The notes: generated by a model not told the origin, from the letters alone. Positions 1-8,777 are shown, counted from the first letter of the stretch. The stretch is DNA of 54,327 bases from Campylobacterales bacterium (GCA_014763895.1 JACXUM010000011.1:1-54327), one strand, 5' to 3'. Numbers and translations are program-made.

Positions 1-330
1 GACAGCACGCAACCATGGTATAAAGGTTGGAGTTTTGGTAAATATACCACAACTGGCGTAGGAGCATACACAAATGCTGGTGGGTCCGTTGAATTAAACA
101 TTGGAACCTCTCCAAATGATCACATTAATGATATTGGTGGAGCTGGTGTAACTACTGGTGGATCTGGTGGGCCTTGGAGGCTGGTAAGTGCGGGATCTGA
201 AGTCACCTTTAGTTCAACTGCACGACCCTTGCAAAATTTTTCACTGGGCATTGGCACACCTAGCCTTATTCCATTTGAGACACATGCATTCAGAACAGAC
301 ACTAATGTTCATGTATTTTGGGAAAATTAG
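1..330 (+). CDS. C-terminal part of a toxin-like or surface protein (5' end outside window)
   Basis: The frame is open from base 1 to the TAG at 328-330 and no start is visible, so about 109 C-terminal residues of a larger protein are seen. The segment is rich in Gly, Ser and Thr, with short motifs such as GAYTNAGGSVELNIG and TTGGSGGPW, and ends in VHVFWEN. Gly/Thr-rich beta-type tails of this look occur at the variable C-termini of Rhs/polymorphic toxins; that is inference, as no catalytic motif can be assigned. A small membrane-protein frame begins right after the stop, which is the position of an immunity gene in such loci. It could equally be an adhesin or other secreted protein. Composition is more AT-rich and repetitive than the housekeeping genes further right. 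Confidence 0.55.
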   Translation, partial: DSTQPWYKGWSFGKYTTTGVGAYTNAGGSVELNIGTSPNDHINDIGGAGVTTGGSGGPWRLVSAGSEVTFSSTARPLQNFSLGIGTPSLIPFETHAFRTDTNVHVFWEN

Positions 331-403
331 ATGGAGTTGATTTATTTAAGCGTACCAAGTATGTTGCCAGTTTATATTTTTTTTTGTTGGTCTATTCTTT
401 CTT

Positions 404-856
404 ATGATTGTGGGCATGACTATCTCATGCCTTACCAGTGCGTACTGTAAAGATAAAAATATTCAAAAAATAAGCTTTGTAGTACTACTTGGCATAACGG
501 CAATGATTTATTCAGAGATAAATGAACAATTTATTTTAAAGTCCAAAATAGACGATGGATTAAATGGGGTCATAAATAACAAGACAATAGAAGGCATTAT
601 GGAAGACTATCGTGTTTCACGTGGGATAGAATATTTTAGTGTCAATGGAGTGAAATTTAAATATTACAAGAGACACAATAGAAATCTTCTTGATACTTTT
701 GTGCGTTACCATGCGATATACCCAAAGACAAATGCAAAGTTTAAATCTTTTCAGTCATTATATAAAAAATCAATTAACGAAGTAAAGCCATACATTAAGC
801 TAGAATATTTAATAGAAGGGAAATATGAAACACTTATATTGAGAGCTTATATTTAA
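404..856 (+). CDS. small membrane protein, immunity-like position, probably frameshifted at its 5' end
   Basis: This 150-residue protein has hydrophobic segments at roughly residues 1-12 and 23-37 followed by a basic, soluble C-terminal part. The motif IEYFSVNGVKFKY near residue 77 resembles small membrane-anchored proteins found in accessory islands. I do not recognise the family. The ATG at 404 lies in the middle of a natural membrane helix and has no ribosome-binding site. The ATG at 331, directly after the preceding stop, gives a better N-terminus (MELIYLSVPSMLPVYIFF) but is in another frame. Removing one T from the nine-T tract at 377-385 would join the two. The likely intact gene is therefore 331-856, broken by a real mutation, phase variation or a sequencing error. 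Its place behind a toxin-like tail suggests an immunity role, unproven. Confidence 0.55.
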   Translation: MIVGMTISCLTSAYCKDKNIQKISFVVLLGITAMIYSEINEQFILKSKIDDGLNGVINNKTIEGIMEDYRVSRGIEYFSVNGVKFKYYKRHNRNLLDTFVRYHAIYPKTNAKFKSFQSLYKKSINEVKPYIKLEYLIEGKYETLILRAYI

Positions 857-946
857 CTTGTTTGTATCTCTCGATCTGGAAACACAGAAGGTTCAGGTGA
901 TGCTAATGTCATTATAAATTATAATGTCCCCCCACAGGCAGCTTAG
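857..946 (+). pseudogene. orphan C-terminal fragment, possible displaced toxin tail
   Basis: Directly after the stop at 854-856 the same frame stays open for 29 codons to a TAG at 944-946. It reads with coding-like character, including SRSGNTEGSGDANVIINY and ending in PPQAA. There is no start codon or ribosome-binding site. Gly/Asn-rich tails of this kind can be left behind when polymorphic-toxin C-terminal cassettes are exchanged. With so few codons, chance cannot be excluded. Confidence 0.25.
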
Positions 947-1034
947 AAAACAATAAATAGAACTTGACATATAGTCGTATATTTAACTATTATTAGAAAA
1001 TATACTTCTTAATATATCAAGGATTTAAAGAAAT

Positions 1035-2288
1035 ATGATAAAAAAAATACTCCAAGAGCAAAACCTTCACTGGAACGGTATGCTTCAAATCTATGCCAAT
1101 AGGGAACAGCTTGATACGCTGATACGTTATCTATCTTTGCGGCAGATCATCACTATTACAGGTATCAGGCGATGCGGCAAAAGCACACTTGCCAAAGCCG
1201 CCATCAACCATCTCATCGAAAACGGTGTAGAGGCAAAGAACATCCTCTTTGTCAACCTGGAGCAGCCTTACTTTCTGGAGTATCGTCACGACGCCGCGTA
1301 TCTGGAGACGATCTTTGAAGAGTATCTCAAACTGCTTGACCCGCAGGGGAAACTTTATGTCATCTTTGATGAGATACAGTTTTTTGACAATTGGCAGGTG
1401 TATATCAAAAGCAAATACGAATCAAGCGATATAAAGTTCATTATCACCGGTTCCAACTCTTCCATGCTTTCCAGCGAGCTTGGCACACTGTTGACGGGAA
1501 GAAGTCTCAACATCCACCTTAACACTTTCTCTTTTATGGAATTCCTGGACTACAAGCAGATAGACTACAGCAATGAACTTGCGCGTATCACCAACAAAAT
1601 TGCTATCGAAAGAGCCAAAGAGGAGTACCTCAAGTGGGGTGGTTTTTATGAAGTATTTGAGACGGAGGATGTGCTTGTGAAAAAAGAGCTTCTCACGAGC
1701 TATGCTAGAAATATCATATATCGCGACATCATTCCCCGCTATGGTATCCGCAACAGCGAAAGTGTCGAGAGGCTTTTTTTCTATCTTCTGGGCAATGCGG
1801 GGATGATCCTCAACTATACGACTCTAGCAGGGATATTTGAACTTAGCGATAAAACCGTCAAAGAGTATCTGCGCTATTTTGAAGAGACGTTTTTATTGCA
1901 GCGGCTTGACAGGTTTCATGCCAAGCCAAAAGAGAGGATCAAATCGATGAAAAAGGTGTATATCAAAGACAACGGGTTTTTGCAGATAGCGCCCAAACAC
2001 TCTGACGATCTGGGAACGGCGCTGGAAAACAGTGTGTTCAATGTGTTAAGCGCCCACACAGAATCCCTTAGCTACCTCAAAGATACCTATGAGGTTGATT
2101 TTTATGCGGATAAAACACTCTATCAGGTCTCTTATGACATCAGTGAAGAGAAAACAAGAAAAAGAGAGCTTGGGGCATTTGGGTATTTTCAAAAGCCTCA
2201 TGAGGCATGCAAGCTGATAACGTACGATACCAACGAGAGCGCTGATGAGGCAATGATCGTAAGTTTTGACAGGTTTGCACTTTCTTGA
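1035..2288 (+). CDS. AAA_14/DUF4143 family ATPase
   Basis: This is a 417-residue P-loop ATPase of the AAA_14 type with a C-terminal DUF4143 domain. The Walker A motif GIRRCGKST is at residues 43-51, Walker B YVIFDE near 108-113, and a sensor-like ITGSNSSML near 138-146. The second half (about 220-390) contains the family pattern YARNIIYRDIIPRYGI followed by a winged-helix-like segment and a restriction-endonuclease-like end (YEVDFYADKTLYQVSY). The family is widespread, often in accessory regions, and its cellular job is not established. Length is normal, so the gene looks intact. The ATG at 1035 follows an AAGG-containing leader (about 1019). It stands alone on its strand, between a toxin-like region and a truncated fragment, consistent with an accessory island. 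Confidence 0.85.
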   Translation: MIKKILQEQNLHWNGMLQIYANREQLDTLIRYLSLRQIITITGIRRCGKSTLAKAAINHLIENGVEAKNILFVNLEQPYFLEYRHDAAYLETIFEEYLKLLDPQGKLYVIFDEIQFFDNWQVYIKSKYESSDIKFIITGSNSSMLSSELGTLLTGRSLNIHLNTFSFMEFLDYKQIDYSNELARITNKIAIERAKEEYLKWGGFYEVFETEDVLVKKELLTSYARNIIYRDIIPRYGIRNSESVERLFFYLLGNAGMILNYTTLAGIFELSDKTVKEYLRYFEETFLLQRLDRFHAKPKERIKSMKKVYIKDNGFLQIAPKHSDDLGTALENSVFNVLSAHTESLSYLKDTYEVDFYADKTLYQVSYDISEEKTRKRELGAFGYFQKPHEACKLITYDTNESADEAMIVSFDRFALS

Positions 2289-2411
2289 TCACTGCATTTA
2301 TACTAGGCAGTCATTTTGTCATATTTTCTTTTTTTTAGGGCAGTGACTTAATGCAAAAAATAGTACCTTAGGGCTATTGCATGAAGATTATGAAAATAGA
2401 GCTATTTACAT

Positions 2412-2648
2412 ATGATAACGATTGATGATAAATTTGAAATATCTTTGCTTTCTCCGGAAGATCTTATTATTTCCAAACTCATTCGTTTTGCACAAAATGA
2501 TGAGGAAGATATAAAACACATCATTGAAACAGGAAAAGTTGATAAAGAGCTTCTTTACAATTTGGCAAAAGATGCCATTAGCGTAGGTGTAGGTTTTCAA
2601 AAGAGATTTGTGGAAAGTAATTTAGATCTTGTTATGGAAATGTTTTAA
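2412..2648 (+). pseudogene. truncated DUF6036-like (nucleotidyltransferase-type) fragment
   Basis: The 78 residues contain LLSPEDLIISKLIRFAQNDEE, the pattern seen in the C-terminal half of DUF6036-type nucleotidyltransferase-fold proteins, where an aspartate-rich helix follows a 'PEDLI.sKL' motif. The N-terminal catalytic half is missing. Immediately upstream, bases 2366-2410 read LGLLHEDYENRAIYI in a different frame, which would join naturally through a one-base shift near 2410. The fragment therefore looks like the remainder of a longer gene damaged by truncation and frameshift. The ATG at 2412 has no convincing ribosome-binding site. Such proteins are often antitoxin-like partners or stand beside mobile genes; no partner is visible here. 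Confidence 0.5.
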
Positions 2649-2821
2649 GCATCCGTTTCTTGTCAAAATAATGAAAAAAGACTCTAACCAATCGCTCTGT
2701 TTTTTTAGGTTGATCGGTTGTAAAAACCACTCTTTTTAGCAGTCTTTCTTGCTGACTATGTTAGCACCGTGCGTGACAACTGCTGATGCTTTAGGCGTTA
2801 AAATCATTGGTAGAGAAAAAA

Positions 2822-3337
2822 TTATTTTAAAAATTTTTCTATTTCACCCATCACTTTGGATGGATTAAATCCGATCAGTTTATCTTTATAAAGTAGATGA
2901 GGTATTACCTCAAGAAGAATGTAAAGCAATCCTATCATCGGATAAAAAACATAATACTCTTTTTTAAAACTTTCAAAATTGTATCGTTCTATAAACCATC
3001 TTTTGGCGCTTTCTACTCCGTGATCAAAAAGCAGGATCTCGATCGCAAAGATAAACCCCCAGGTAAAGTAGGTCAACACACTGATTAATAAAGCTCCTTC
3101 TATCCCGAAAACCACCATGACGATACTGATAAAAAGTGCCAAAAAAAGTGAGAAGGATTTAAATCCGATACTGGCAAAGATAACCAGCATTGAAAAGATA
3201 AACAGCAAACTACCCAGAAGAAAGAATAGCTGCAAATAGGTTTGTTGTTCATCGAATGTAGGGCTTAAAATGGCACCCGTCAGGGTCAGTGCAAAAATTG
3301 CGATGATGGTGGCGATGAGATAGAGATGTTCTTTCAT
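2822..3337 (-). CDS. conserved membrane protein of unknown function
   Basis: This 171-residue protein has about five predicted membrane helices: residues 5-25, 36-58, 62-80, 83-103 and 130-150. An amphipathic stretch follows helix four (ESAKRWFIERYNFESF), and the C-terminal tail is charged. No named family is recognised. The start codon directly follows the TAA stop of the upstream M3 peptidase gene with no gap, so the two are almost certainly cotranscribed and translationally coupled. A role next to peptide degradation is only a guess from position. The end of the gene is followed by about 170 bp with no clear features. Confidence 0.7.
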   Translation of the reverse strand: MKEHLYLIATIIAIFALTLTGAILSPTFDEQQTYLQLFFLLGSLLFIFSMLVIFASIGFKSFSLFLALFISIVMVVFGIEGALLISVLTYFTWGFIFAIEILLFDHGVESAKRWFIERYNFESFKKEYYVFYPMIGLLYILLEVIPHLLYKDKLIGFNPSKVMGEIEKFLK

Positions 3338-5308
3338 TTAATGTTCCTCAATAACGGGAGGCTGGATACCGTAAAGTTTGATCAGGCTTTGAACTTCAGG
3401 TGTTCTTCCCAGCCACATCTCATAGAGTTTGCTCATCTCTTCAGAACCCCCTTGGGAAAGGATACACTCTTTATAGCCTTCTGCACGGTGCTGGATAAAT
3501 CCTCCCTCTTTATCCAAGCACTCATAGAATGCATCCGCACTCAGTACTTCGGCCCATTTATAGCTATAATATCCTGCTGCATATCCGCCTGCAAAGATAT
3601 GTGAGAAACCATGCTGAAACTTGCTGTAACTCGGCGGTTTGAGCAGAGCAGTGGTCTCCCTGATGGTATCAAGCAGTTTTTGCACTTCGTCTCCCTCATG
3701 GAGCTTTTGATGCAGTTTAAAATCAAAGAGCGCAAATTCTACTTGTCTTAGCATACCAAGTGCAGCCTGATAATTTTTGGTCTCTTTGATTTTATATAGC
3801 AACGATTCATCGATAGGTTTTCCACTTTGGTAATGGAATGCAAACCGTTTGAGGATAGGCCCTTCATAGGCAAAGTTTTCCAAAAACTGTGAAGGGAATT
3901 CAACGACATCCCAGGCTACGGCATTGATACCCGAAACTGAACGCTCTTTGCTTTTGCCAAAAAGGTGGTGGATAGCATGTCCCATTTCATGGAAAAGAGT
4001 TACCACATCATCATGCCGAAGCAATGAAGGGGTTTCTTTGGAAGCGGGCGAAAAATTACACACGATAAAAGCAGATGGTAAATGTTGATTTCCTTTTGCA
4101 TCGATATAGTGTGTTTCCCAGTCATTCATCCATGCACCGCCCTGTTTTTCTTTACGTGCTTCAAGGTCAAAGTAGATGCGTCCGGCCAAATCACCGTTTT
4201 CATAGATATCAAACGATTTGACACATTCATGCCATACAGGAACATTTATGTTTTTGAATTCGATATTAAAAAGTTCTGAAACGATATCAAGAAGTCCTTG
4301 AAGTACCCGGTTTTGTTCAAAATAAGGTTTGGTCATCGTATCGTCAAAATCAAACTTTTCTTTTTTAAGTTTTTCACTATAGTAGGCTACATCATAGCTT
4401 TCGAGTTTATCGATACCGTCTGTTTTTGAAGCAAACGCTTGCAGCTCCTCAAGCTCTTTTTGGGCATGGGGAATCGACTGCATTGCAAGGTCTTCCAAAA
4501 AGCCTATGACATCTTCCTGAGAAGAGGCATCCCGTTTTTCAAGGGCATATGCCGCATAGTTGTCAAATCCTAACAGTTGTGCTTTTTCGTTTTTGAGTTT
4601 TAGTATCTCATCGATCACTTCAGCATTTTGGGGTGCTCTGGTATTGTAAGCTTTATAAAGTGTTTCACGATAGGTACGGTTAGGGCCGTAGGTCATGTAG
4701 GCAATATAACTCGGTATCTGGAGTGAAAAGCAGTAGACGGTTTTATCGTCACGCATCTCTTCGGCCGTATCGATATCGCTTTGTGGCATCCCTTCAACAT
4801 CCTTTTCATCTTCAATGATGAGCTCATAGGTTTTGGTGGCATTGAGCAGATTTTGGGAAAATTGATTGCCAAGTTCGCTGAGTTTCAGGCTGATCTCTTC
4901 CATTCTCTTTTTTTGATTTTCCGGGAGATTGACCCCTGAGAGTACAAAGTCTCTTATTTCATTTTTAATAACTTTTTGGGCTTCCTTATTATCGGTTTTT
5001 ATCTGTTCTATCTTTTTGAAAAGTTCAACATTCTGTGCCATTTGCGAAGAGAATTTTGAAAGCATGGGGATACACTCTTCGTAGGCTTGTTGCGTTTGAG
5101 GCGAATTCATCACTGCATTGAGATGTGAAAGTGGTGTAAAAAAGATCTCCCGTTCCTCATCAAGGTCCTGAAGCGGCTTGAGAACTTTTTCATAACTTGT
5201 CTCATCACTTTTGGTGATCTCATCGATGATTTTTCGGTGTCGATCAAGCATGACTTCAAGTTCTTTTGGAAAGGTTTTTAGATTGTCAATTTTAAATTCT
5301 TGAAACAT
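3338..5308 (-). CDS. prlC: M3 family oligopeptidase (oligopeptidase A type)
   Basis: A 656-residue zinc metallopeptidase of the M3 (thimet oligopeptidase) family. The zinc-binding HEMGH motif is at about residues 440-444, inside LFHEMGHAIHHLFG, and the downstream glutamate lies in a segment matching the family (WDVVEFPSQFLENF). The C-terminal SHIFAGGYAAGYYSYKWAEV region is typical of the OpdA/PrlC branch. The family cleaves short peptides in the cytoplasm, including signal-peptide fragments and products of ATP-dependent proteases. Length matches bacterial OpdA. It is transcribed away from rplI-hslV-hslU, and the ATG at 5308 is preceded by an AT-rich promoter-like region. A small membrane protein gene follows without a gap. 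Confidence 0.9.
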   Translation of the reverse strand: MFQEFKIDNLKTFPKELEVMLDRHRKIIDEITKSDETSYEKVLKPLQDLDEEREIFFTPLSHLNAVMNSPQTQQAYEECIPMLSKFSSQMAQNVELFKKIEQIKTDNKEAQKVIKNEIRDFVLSGVNLPENQKKRMEEISLKLSELGNQFSQNLLNATKTYELIIEDEKDVEGMPQSDIDTAEEMRDDKTVYCFSLQIPSYIAYMTYGPNRTYRETLYKAYNTRAPQNAEVIDEILKLKNEKAQLLGFDNYAAYALEKRDASSQEDVIGFLEDLAMQSIPHAQKELEELQAFASKTDGIDKLESYDVAYYSEKLKKEKFDFDDTMTKPYFEQNRVLQGLLDIVSELFNIEFKNINVPVWHECVKSFDIYENGDLAGRIYFDLEARKEKQGGAWMNDWETHYIDAKGNQHLPSAFIVCNFSPASKETPSLLRHDDVVTLFHEMGHAIHHLFGKSKERSVSGINAVAWDVVEFPSQFLENFAYEGPILKRFAFHYQSGKPIDESLLYKIKETKNYQAALGMLRQVEFALFDFKLHQKLHEGDEVQKLLDTIRETTALLKPPSYSKFQHGFSHIFAGGYAAGYYSYKWAEVLSADAFYECLDKEGGFIQHRAEGYKECILSQGGSEEMSKLYEMWLGRTPEVQSLIKLYGIQPPVIEEH

Positions 5309-5416
5309 ATGTGTATATCCGTTTGTTAAATTTTTTCGATTGTAGCATAAAAACTTTAGAGATGTTTTTGGAAAGGTTTTAAAAGAGTTCCCATCTTATC
5401 CATAGTAAAAATTCGA

Positions 5417-5422
5417 TAAAAT
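5417..5422 (+). promoter_or_regulatory. -10 element for rplI-hslV-hslU
   Basis: TAAAAT preceded by CGA lies 31 bp before the rplI start. No convincing -35 box is present, as is common for the vegetative sigma factor in Campylobacterota. Confidence 0.45.
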
Positions 5423-5453
5423 AGTATCACTCTATGCGTTAAAGGAAAGATGA

Positions 5454-5897
5454 ATGAAAGTATTGCTTATTAAAGATGTCAAAACACTTGGGAAAGCAGG
5501 TGAAATTAAAGAAGTAAAAGACGGATACGGACAGAATTTTCTCATTGGAAAAGGTTTAGCAAAACTTGCAACCCCTCAAGTTGTGGAAGAATGGAAGATA
5601 GAACAGGAAAACGCAGCACGTCAGCTTAGAGATGAATTGGCCAGATTGGAAGCTGAAAAGATCACGCTTGAAGCGGCAACGATCAAGATAGAAAAACCAT
5701 TGGCGCCGGTCGGAATCCAAGGATCTGTTGGAAATGGTGATATTTCTCAGGCGATACAGGATCAGTTCAATATCGAACTTGATAAAAAACATATCGGTTT
5801 GAAAAAAGCGATCAAATCAACCGGCATTCATGAAGTAGATGCGAAATTGGGCCATGGCATCCATGCTACGTTGAAAGTAGAAGTGGTAGGCGTATAA
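5454..5897 (+). CDS. rplI: 50S ribosomal protein L9
   Basis: This 147-residue protein is ribosomal protein L9. The N-terminal domain starts [21 protein letters not shown] with the diagnostic [13 protein letters not shown] at about 25-37, which binds 23S rRNA. A long charged connecting helix (about 45-75) leads to the C-terminal domain. Length is normal. The ATG at 5454 is preceded by AAAGGAAAG. The gene opens a plus-strand run in which hslV follows after a single base, so L9 and the HslUV protease share a transcript, an arrangement well known in Campylobacterota. Confidence 0.97.
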   Translation: MKVLLIKDVKTLGKAGEIKEVKDGYGQNFLIGKGLAKLATPQVVEEWKIEQENAARQLRDELARLEAEKITLEAATIKIEKPLAPVGIQGSVGNGDISQAIQDQFNIELDKKHIGLKKAIKSTGIHEVDAKLGHGIHATLKVEVVGV

Positions 5898-5898
5898 G

Positions 5899-6429
5899 AT
5901 GTTTGAAGCAACCACCATACTCGGATACAGGGGGGACGGTAAAGCTGTGATCGGGGGTGACGGCCAGGTTACATTCGGCAATACGGTACTCAAAAGCAAT
6001 GCAACGAAAATACGTGCATTGCATGATGGGAAGATCCTTGCAGGATTTGCCGGAAGTACAGCCGATGCATTCAACCTTTTTGATATGTTTGAAGGGATTC
6101 TTGCAGAGAAAAAAGGTGATCTTTTTAAATCAGTCATTGAATTTTCCAAGATGTGGAGAAAAGACAAGCATTTACGTCAGCTTGAAGCAATGATGATCGT
6201 ACTCAATAAAGAACATATTTTTATCTTAAGCGGAACCGGCGATGTAGTCGAACCGGAAGACGGTAAGATAGCAGCTATTGGAAGCGGAGGAAACTATGCT
6301 ATTTCGGCCGCACGTGCATTGGATAAACATGCCAACCTTGATCCAAGAACATTGGTACAGGAATCACTTGAAGTTGCCGGAGAGCTTTGTATCTATACCA
6401 ATAAAAACATCAAAATATTAGAGCTTTAA
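5899..6429 (+). CDS. hslV: ATP-dependent protease subunit HslV (ClpQ)
   Basis: A 176-residue proteasome-like peptidase subunit. The catalytic N-terminal threonine is in the TTIL motif at residues 5-8. The short leader MFEA must be removed, which is slightly longer than the usual single-Met or few-residue leader. The body has [13 protein letters not shown] and the typical [11 protein letters not shown] near residue 130. HslV forms a double hexamer capped by HslU and degrades misfolded and regulatory proteins. It starts one base after rplI and is followed 10 bases later by hslU. Confidence 0.97.
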   Translation: MFEATTILGYRGDGKAVIGGDGQVTFGNTVLKSNATKIRALHDGKILAGFAGSTADAFNLFDMFEGILAEKKGDLFKSVIEFSKMWRKDKHLRQLEAMMIVLNKEHIFILSGTGDVVEPEDGKIAAIGSGGNYAISAARALDKHANLDPRTLVQESLEVAGELCIYTNKNIKILEL

Positions 6430-6439
6430 GGAATAAAAT

Positions 6440-7768
6440 TTGGAAAATTTAACACCTAAAGAGATCGTTTCTTATCTTGATAAATATGTCATCGGTCAGA
6501 ATGAGGCCAAAAAGACGATAGCGGTTGCATTGCGAAACCGTTATCGACGTATGCTGCTTAGTCCTGAAATGCAGCATGACGTAATGCCGAAAAATATTTT
6601 GATGATCGGTAGTACAGGAGTCGGGAAAACAGAGATTGCCAGAAGACTTGCAAAGATGATGGAACTGCCATTTATTAAAGTTGAAGCGAGTAAATATACC
6701 GAAGTCGGGTTTGTAGGCCGTGATGTAGAGTCGATGATACGTGATCTGGTTTCTGTGGCGATGCAGCTTGTACGCCAGAGCGAGAATGAAAAGAACCATC
6801 AAAAGATCGAAAACTATATAGAAAACAAAATCATTGAAAAACTTTTGCCACCGCTTCCATCCGGGGCAAGCGAACAAAAGAAGCAGGAGTATGATGCTTC
6901 TTTTGCCAGGATGCAGGAAAAATTTGTAAAAGGTGAACTGGATCATCTCAAGATCAAAATTGAGATGCCAAATACGCCAAGTTTTTCTGATGAAGGATTG
7001 CCGCCTCAGATGATACAGGTGCAAGAATCGATCGTCAAAGTGCTTGGAGGTTACGGTAAAAAGGGACCACAAAAAGAAGTTACGGTCAAAGAGGCTAAAA
7101 AGATCCTTGAGTCAGAAGCAAGTGAAGCGCTATTGGATGAAGAACAGCTCAAGACATTGGCGCTTGAAAAAGTTGAAAAAGGCGGCATCGTCTTTTTGGA
7201 TGAAATCGATAAGATAGCAGTTTCCTCATCCTCTCAAAGTAGACAGGATCCTAGCAAAGAAGGGGTACAAAGAGATCTACTGCCGATCGTAGAGGGTTCT
7301 ACCGTACATACTAAAGTAGGTATGGTAAAAACGGATCATATTCTTTTTATTGCAGCTGGGGCGTTTCATCTCTCCAAGCCAAGTGATCTCATCCCCGAGC
7401 TCCAAGGAAGGTTCCCTTTACGGGTAGAGTTAAGCAGTTTGGATGAAGAAGCCCTTTATCGTATTTTGACGGAGCCTAAAAACTCTCTTTTGAAACAGTA
7501 TCAAGCTTTAATGGCTGTTGAAAATGTCGATCTTCATTTTGAAGAGGAGGCCCTGAGAGCTATTGCCCATTATGCACTGGTAGCGAATGAAAAAACGGAG
7601 GATATCGGTGCAAGAAGGCTTCATACGGTTATTGAAAAAATACTTGAAGAGATCAGTTTCAGTGCCGATGAACATACTGGAGAGAAGATCGTTGTAGACA
7701 AAGGGCTTGTAGAAGAGAAGATCGGTAAAGTCGTTGAAGACGTGGATGCCACACGATATATTCTATAA
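6440..7768 (+). CDS. hslU: ATP-dependent protease ATPase subunit HslU (ClpY)
   Basis: A 442-residue AAA+ unfoldase of the HslU family. Walker A GSTGVGKTE is at about residues 57-65 and Walker B IVFLDEID near 251-258. The N-terminal LTPKEIVSYLDKYVIGQ is diagnostic. The inserted I-domain spans about residues 110-240, and the tail ends in RYIL, the type of C-terminus that docks into HslV. The start is TTG at 6440, supported by AAGGAA at 6428-6433 and by the alignment of MENLTPKEI with family N-termini. It works with the product of the gene just upstream and shares its operon. Confidence 0.97.
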   Translation: MENLTPKEIVSYLDKYVIGQNEAKKTIAVALRNRYRRMLLSPEMQHDVMPKNILMIGSTGVGKTEIARRLAKMMELPFIKVEASKYTEVGFVGRDVESMIRDLVSVAMQLVRQSENEKNHQKIENYIENKIIEKLLPPLPSGASEQKKQEYDASFARMQEKFVKGELDHLKIKIEMPNTPSFSDEGLPPQMIQVQESIVKVLGGYGKKGPQKEVTVKEAKKILESEASEALLDEEQLKTLALEKVEKGGIVFLDEIDKIAVSSSSQSRQDPSKEGVQRDLLPIVEGSTVHTKVGMVKTDHILFIAAGAFHLSKPSDLIPELQGRFPLRVELSSLDEEALYRILTEPKNSLLKQYQALMAVENVDLHFEEEALRAIAHYALVANEKTEDIGARRLHTVIEKILEEISFSADEHTGEKIVVDKGLVEEKIGKVVEDVDATRYIL

Positions 7769-7770
7769 AG

Positions 7771-7866
7771 ATGAGCATGTTAAATAAGCAAAGTCTTTTT
7801 TACAATGTTAACACTGAGTTTGCTCAACAGCAGGCTCAAGCGACCAGTCGCTTTTTTAATCTATAA
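7771..7866 (+). CDS. possible 31-residue small protein between hslU and era
   Basis: An ATG two bases after the hslU stop opens a 31-codon frame ending at the TAA at 7864-7866. The product is polar and Gln-rich (EFAQQQAQATSRFF). There is no strong ribosome-binding site, but translation could be coupled to hslU. The end of the frame contains the AAGCGAC..GTCGCTT palindrome and T-run described as a terminator, so coding and termination would conflict. The frame may be chance. Confidence 0.25.
   Translation: MSMLNKQSLFYNVNTEFAQQQAQATSRFFNL
7838..7857 (+). terminator. hairpin with T-run between hslU and era
   Basis: AAGCGA pairs with TCGCTT around a four-base CCAG loop and is followed by a run of six T. 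It is placed to end or attenuate the rplI-hslU transcript before era. A closely related palindrome lies at 30792-30803. Confidence 0.55.
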
Positions 7867-7877
7867 GGAAATAAAAC

Positions 7878-8777
7878 ATGTTTGATGAAAGTGTTGAAAC
7901 AAAAGCCGGGTTTGTTGCAGTGATCGGTAGACCTAATGCAGGTAAAAGTACGTTATTGAACCATGTGGTAGGTGAAAAGCTTGCAATGGTCTCCAAAAAA
8001 GCGCAAGCAACCCGAAAGCGCATGAATATTATTGTGATGCATGAAAATGCACAGATCATATTTGTCGACACTCCGGGTATTCATCAAAAAGAGAAACTGC
8101 TTAACCAGTTTATGATGGATGAGGTTTTCAAAGCCATTGGAGATTGTGATCTTATCTTATTCTTGGCACCTATTACGGATAAATTGACAGAGTATGAAAA
8201 ATTTTTAAATCTTGTCGAGTCAAAAGGGGTAAAACATATTGTCGTGCTGACAAAGATTGATCATGCAAAACAGGGTGATATTCTTAAAAAGCTAGGGGAG
8301 TATCAGAAGTACCAGGATCGATTTGAAGCTGTTATTCCTTTTTCGGTAAACAAAAAAGTAGGAAAAAAACAACTGCTAGATGAAATCACCAAACATTTGC
8401 CATATTCACCTTATTTATACGATCCGGAATTATTAACTACTCAAAACATCCGTGATATCTATAAAGAGCTGATACGGGAATCCATCTATGAAAATCTCAG
8501 CGACGAGATACCCTATGAGAGTGATGTGATCGTAGACCGAATAGAAGAAAGTGATGAAATGGATAGGGTCTTTGCAACGATCATTGTTGAAAAAGAGACG
8601 CAAAAGGGTATGATCGTCGGTCAGAAGGGTGCTGGTATCAAGCGTGTGGGTAAGTTTGCAAGAGAACAATTAGAACTCTTTTCCGGCAAAAAGATTTTTT
8701 TGGACCTTCATGTTGCCGTTAAGAAGGGATGGAGTAAAAATAAAGAAGGTTTGGAAGAATTCGGATATATAATCTAG
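7878..8777 (+). CDS. era: GTPase Era
   Basis: A 299-residue GTPase that assists 16S rRNA maturation and 30S assembly. G1 GRPNAGKS is at about residues 17-24, G3 DTPG near 64-67 and G4 TKID near 129-132. The C-terminal KH domain has MIVGQKGAGIKRVG near residue 247. Length is normal for Era. The ATG at 7878 follows AAGGAAAT. It follows hslU by about 110 bp containing a hairpin, so it may have partial independence from the protease operon. A long AT-rich stretch separates it from the pilus-like cluster downstream. Confidence 0.96.
   Translation: MFDESVETKAGFVAVIGRPNAGKSTLLNHVVGEKLAMVSKKAQATRKRMNIIVMHENAQIIFVDTPGIHQKEKLLNQFMMDEVFKAIGDCDLILFLAPITDKLTEYEKFLNLVESKGVKHIVVLTKIDHAKQGDILKKLGEYQKYQDRFEAVIPFSVNKKVGKKQLLDEITKHLPYSPYLYDPELLTTQNIRDIYKELIRESIYENLSDEIPYESDVIVDRIEESDEMDRVFATIIVEKETQKGMIVGQKGAGIKRVGKFAREQLELFSGKKIFLDLHVAVKKGWSKNKEGLEEFGYII

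Noticed and set aside
2289-2346. TCACTGC...GCAGTGA inverted repeat after the AAA_14 gene
   Set aside because: The loop is over 40 bases and the arms are seven bases, which is expected by chance at this scale.
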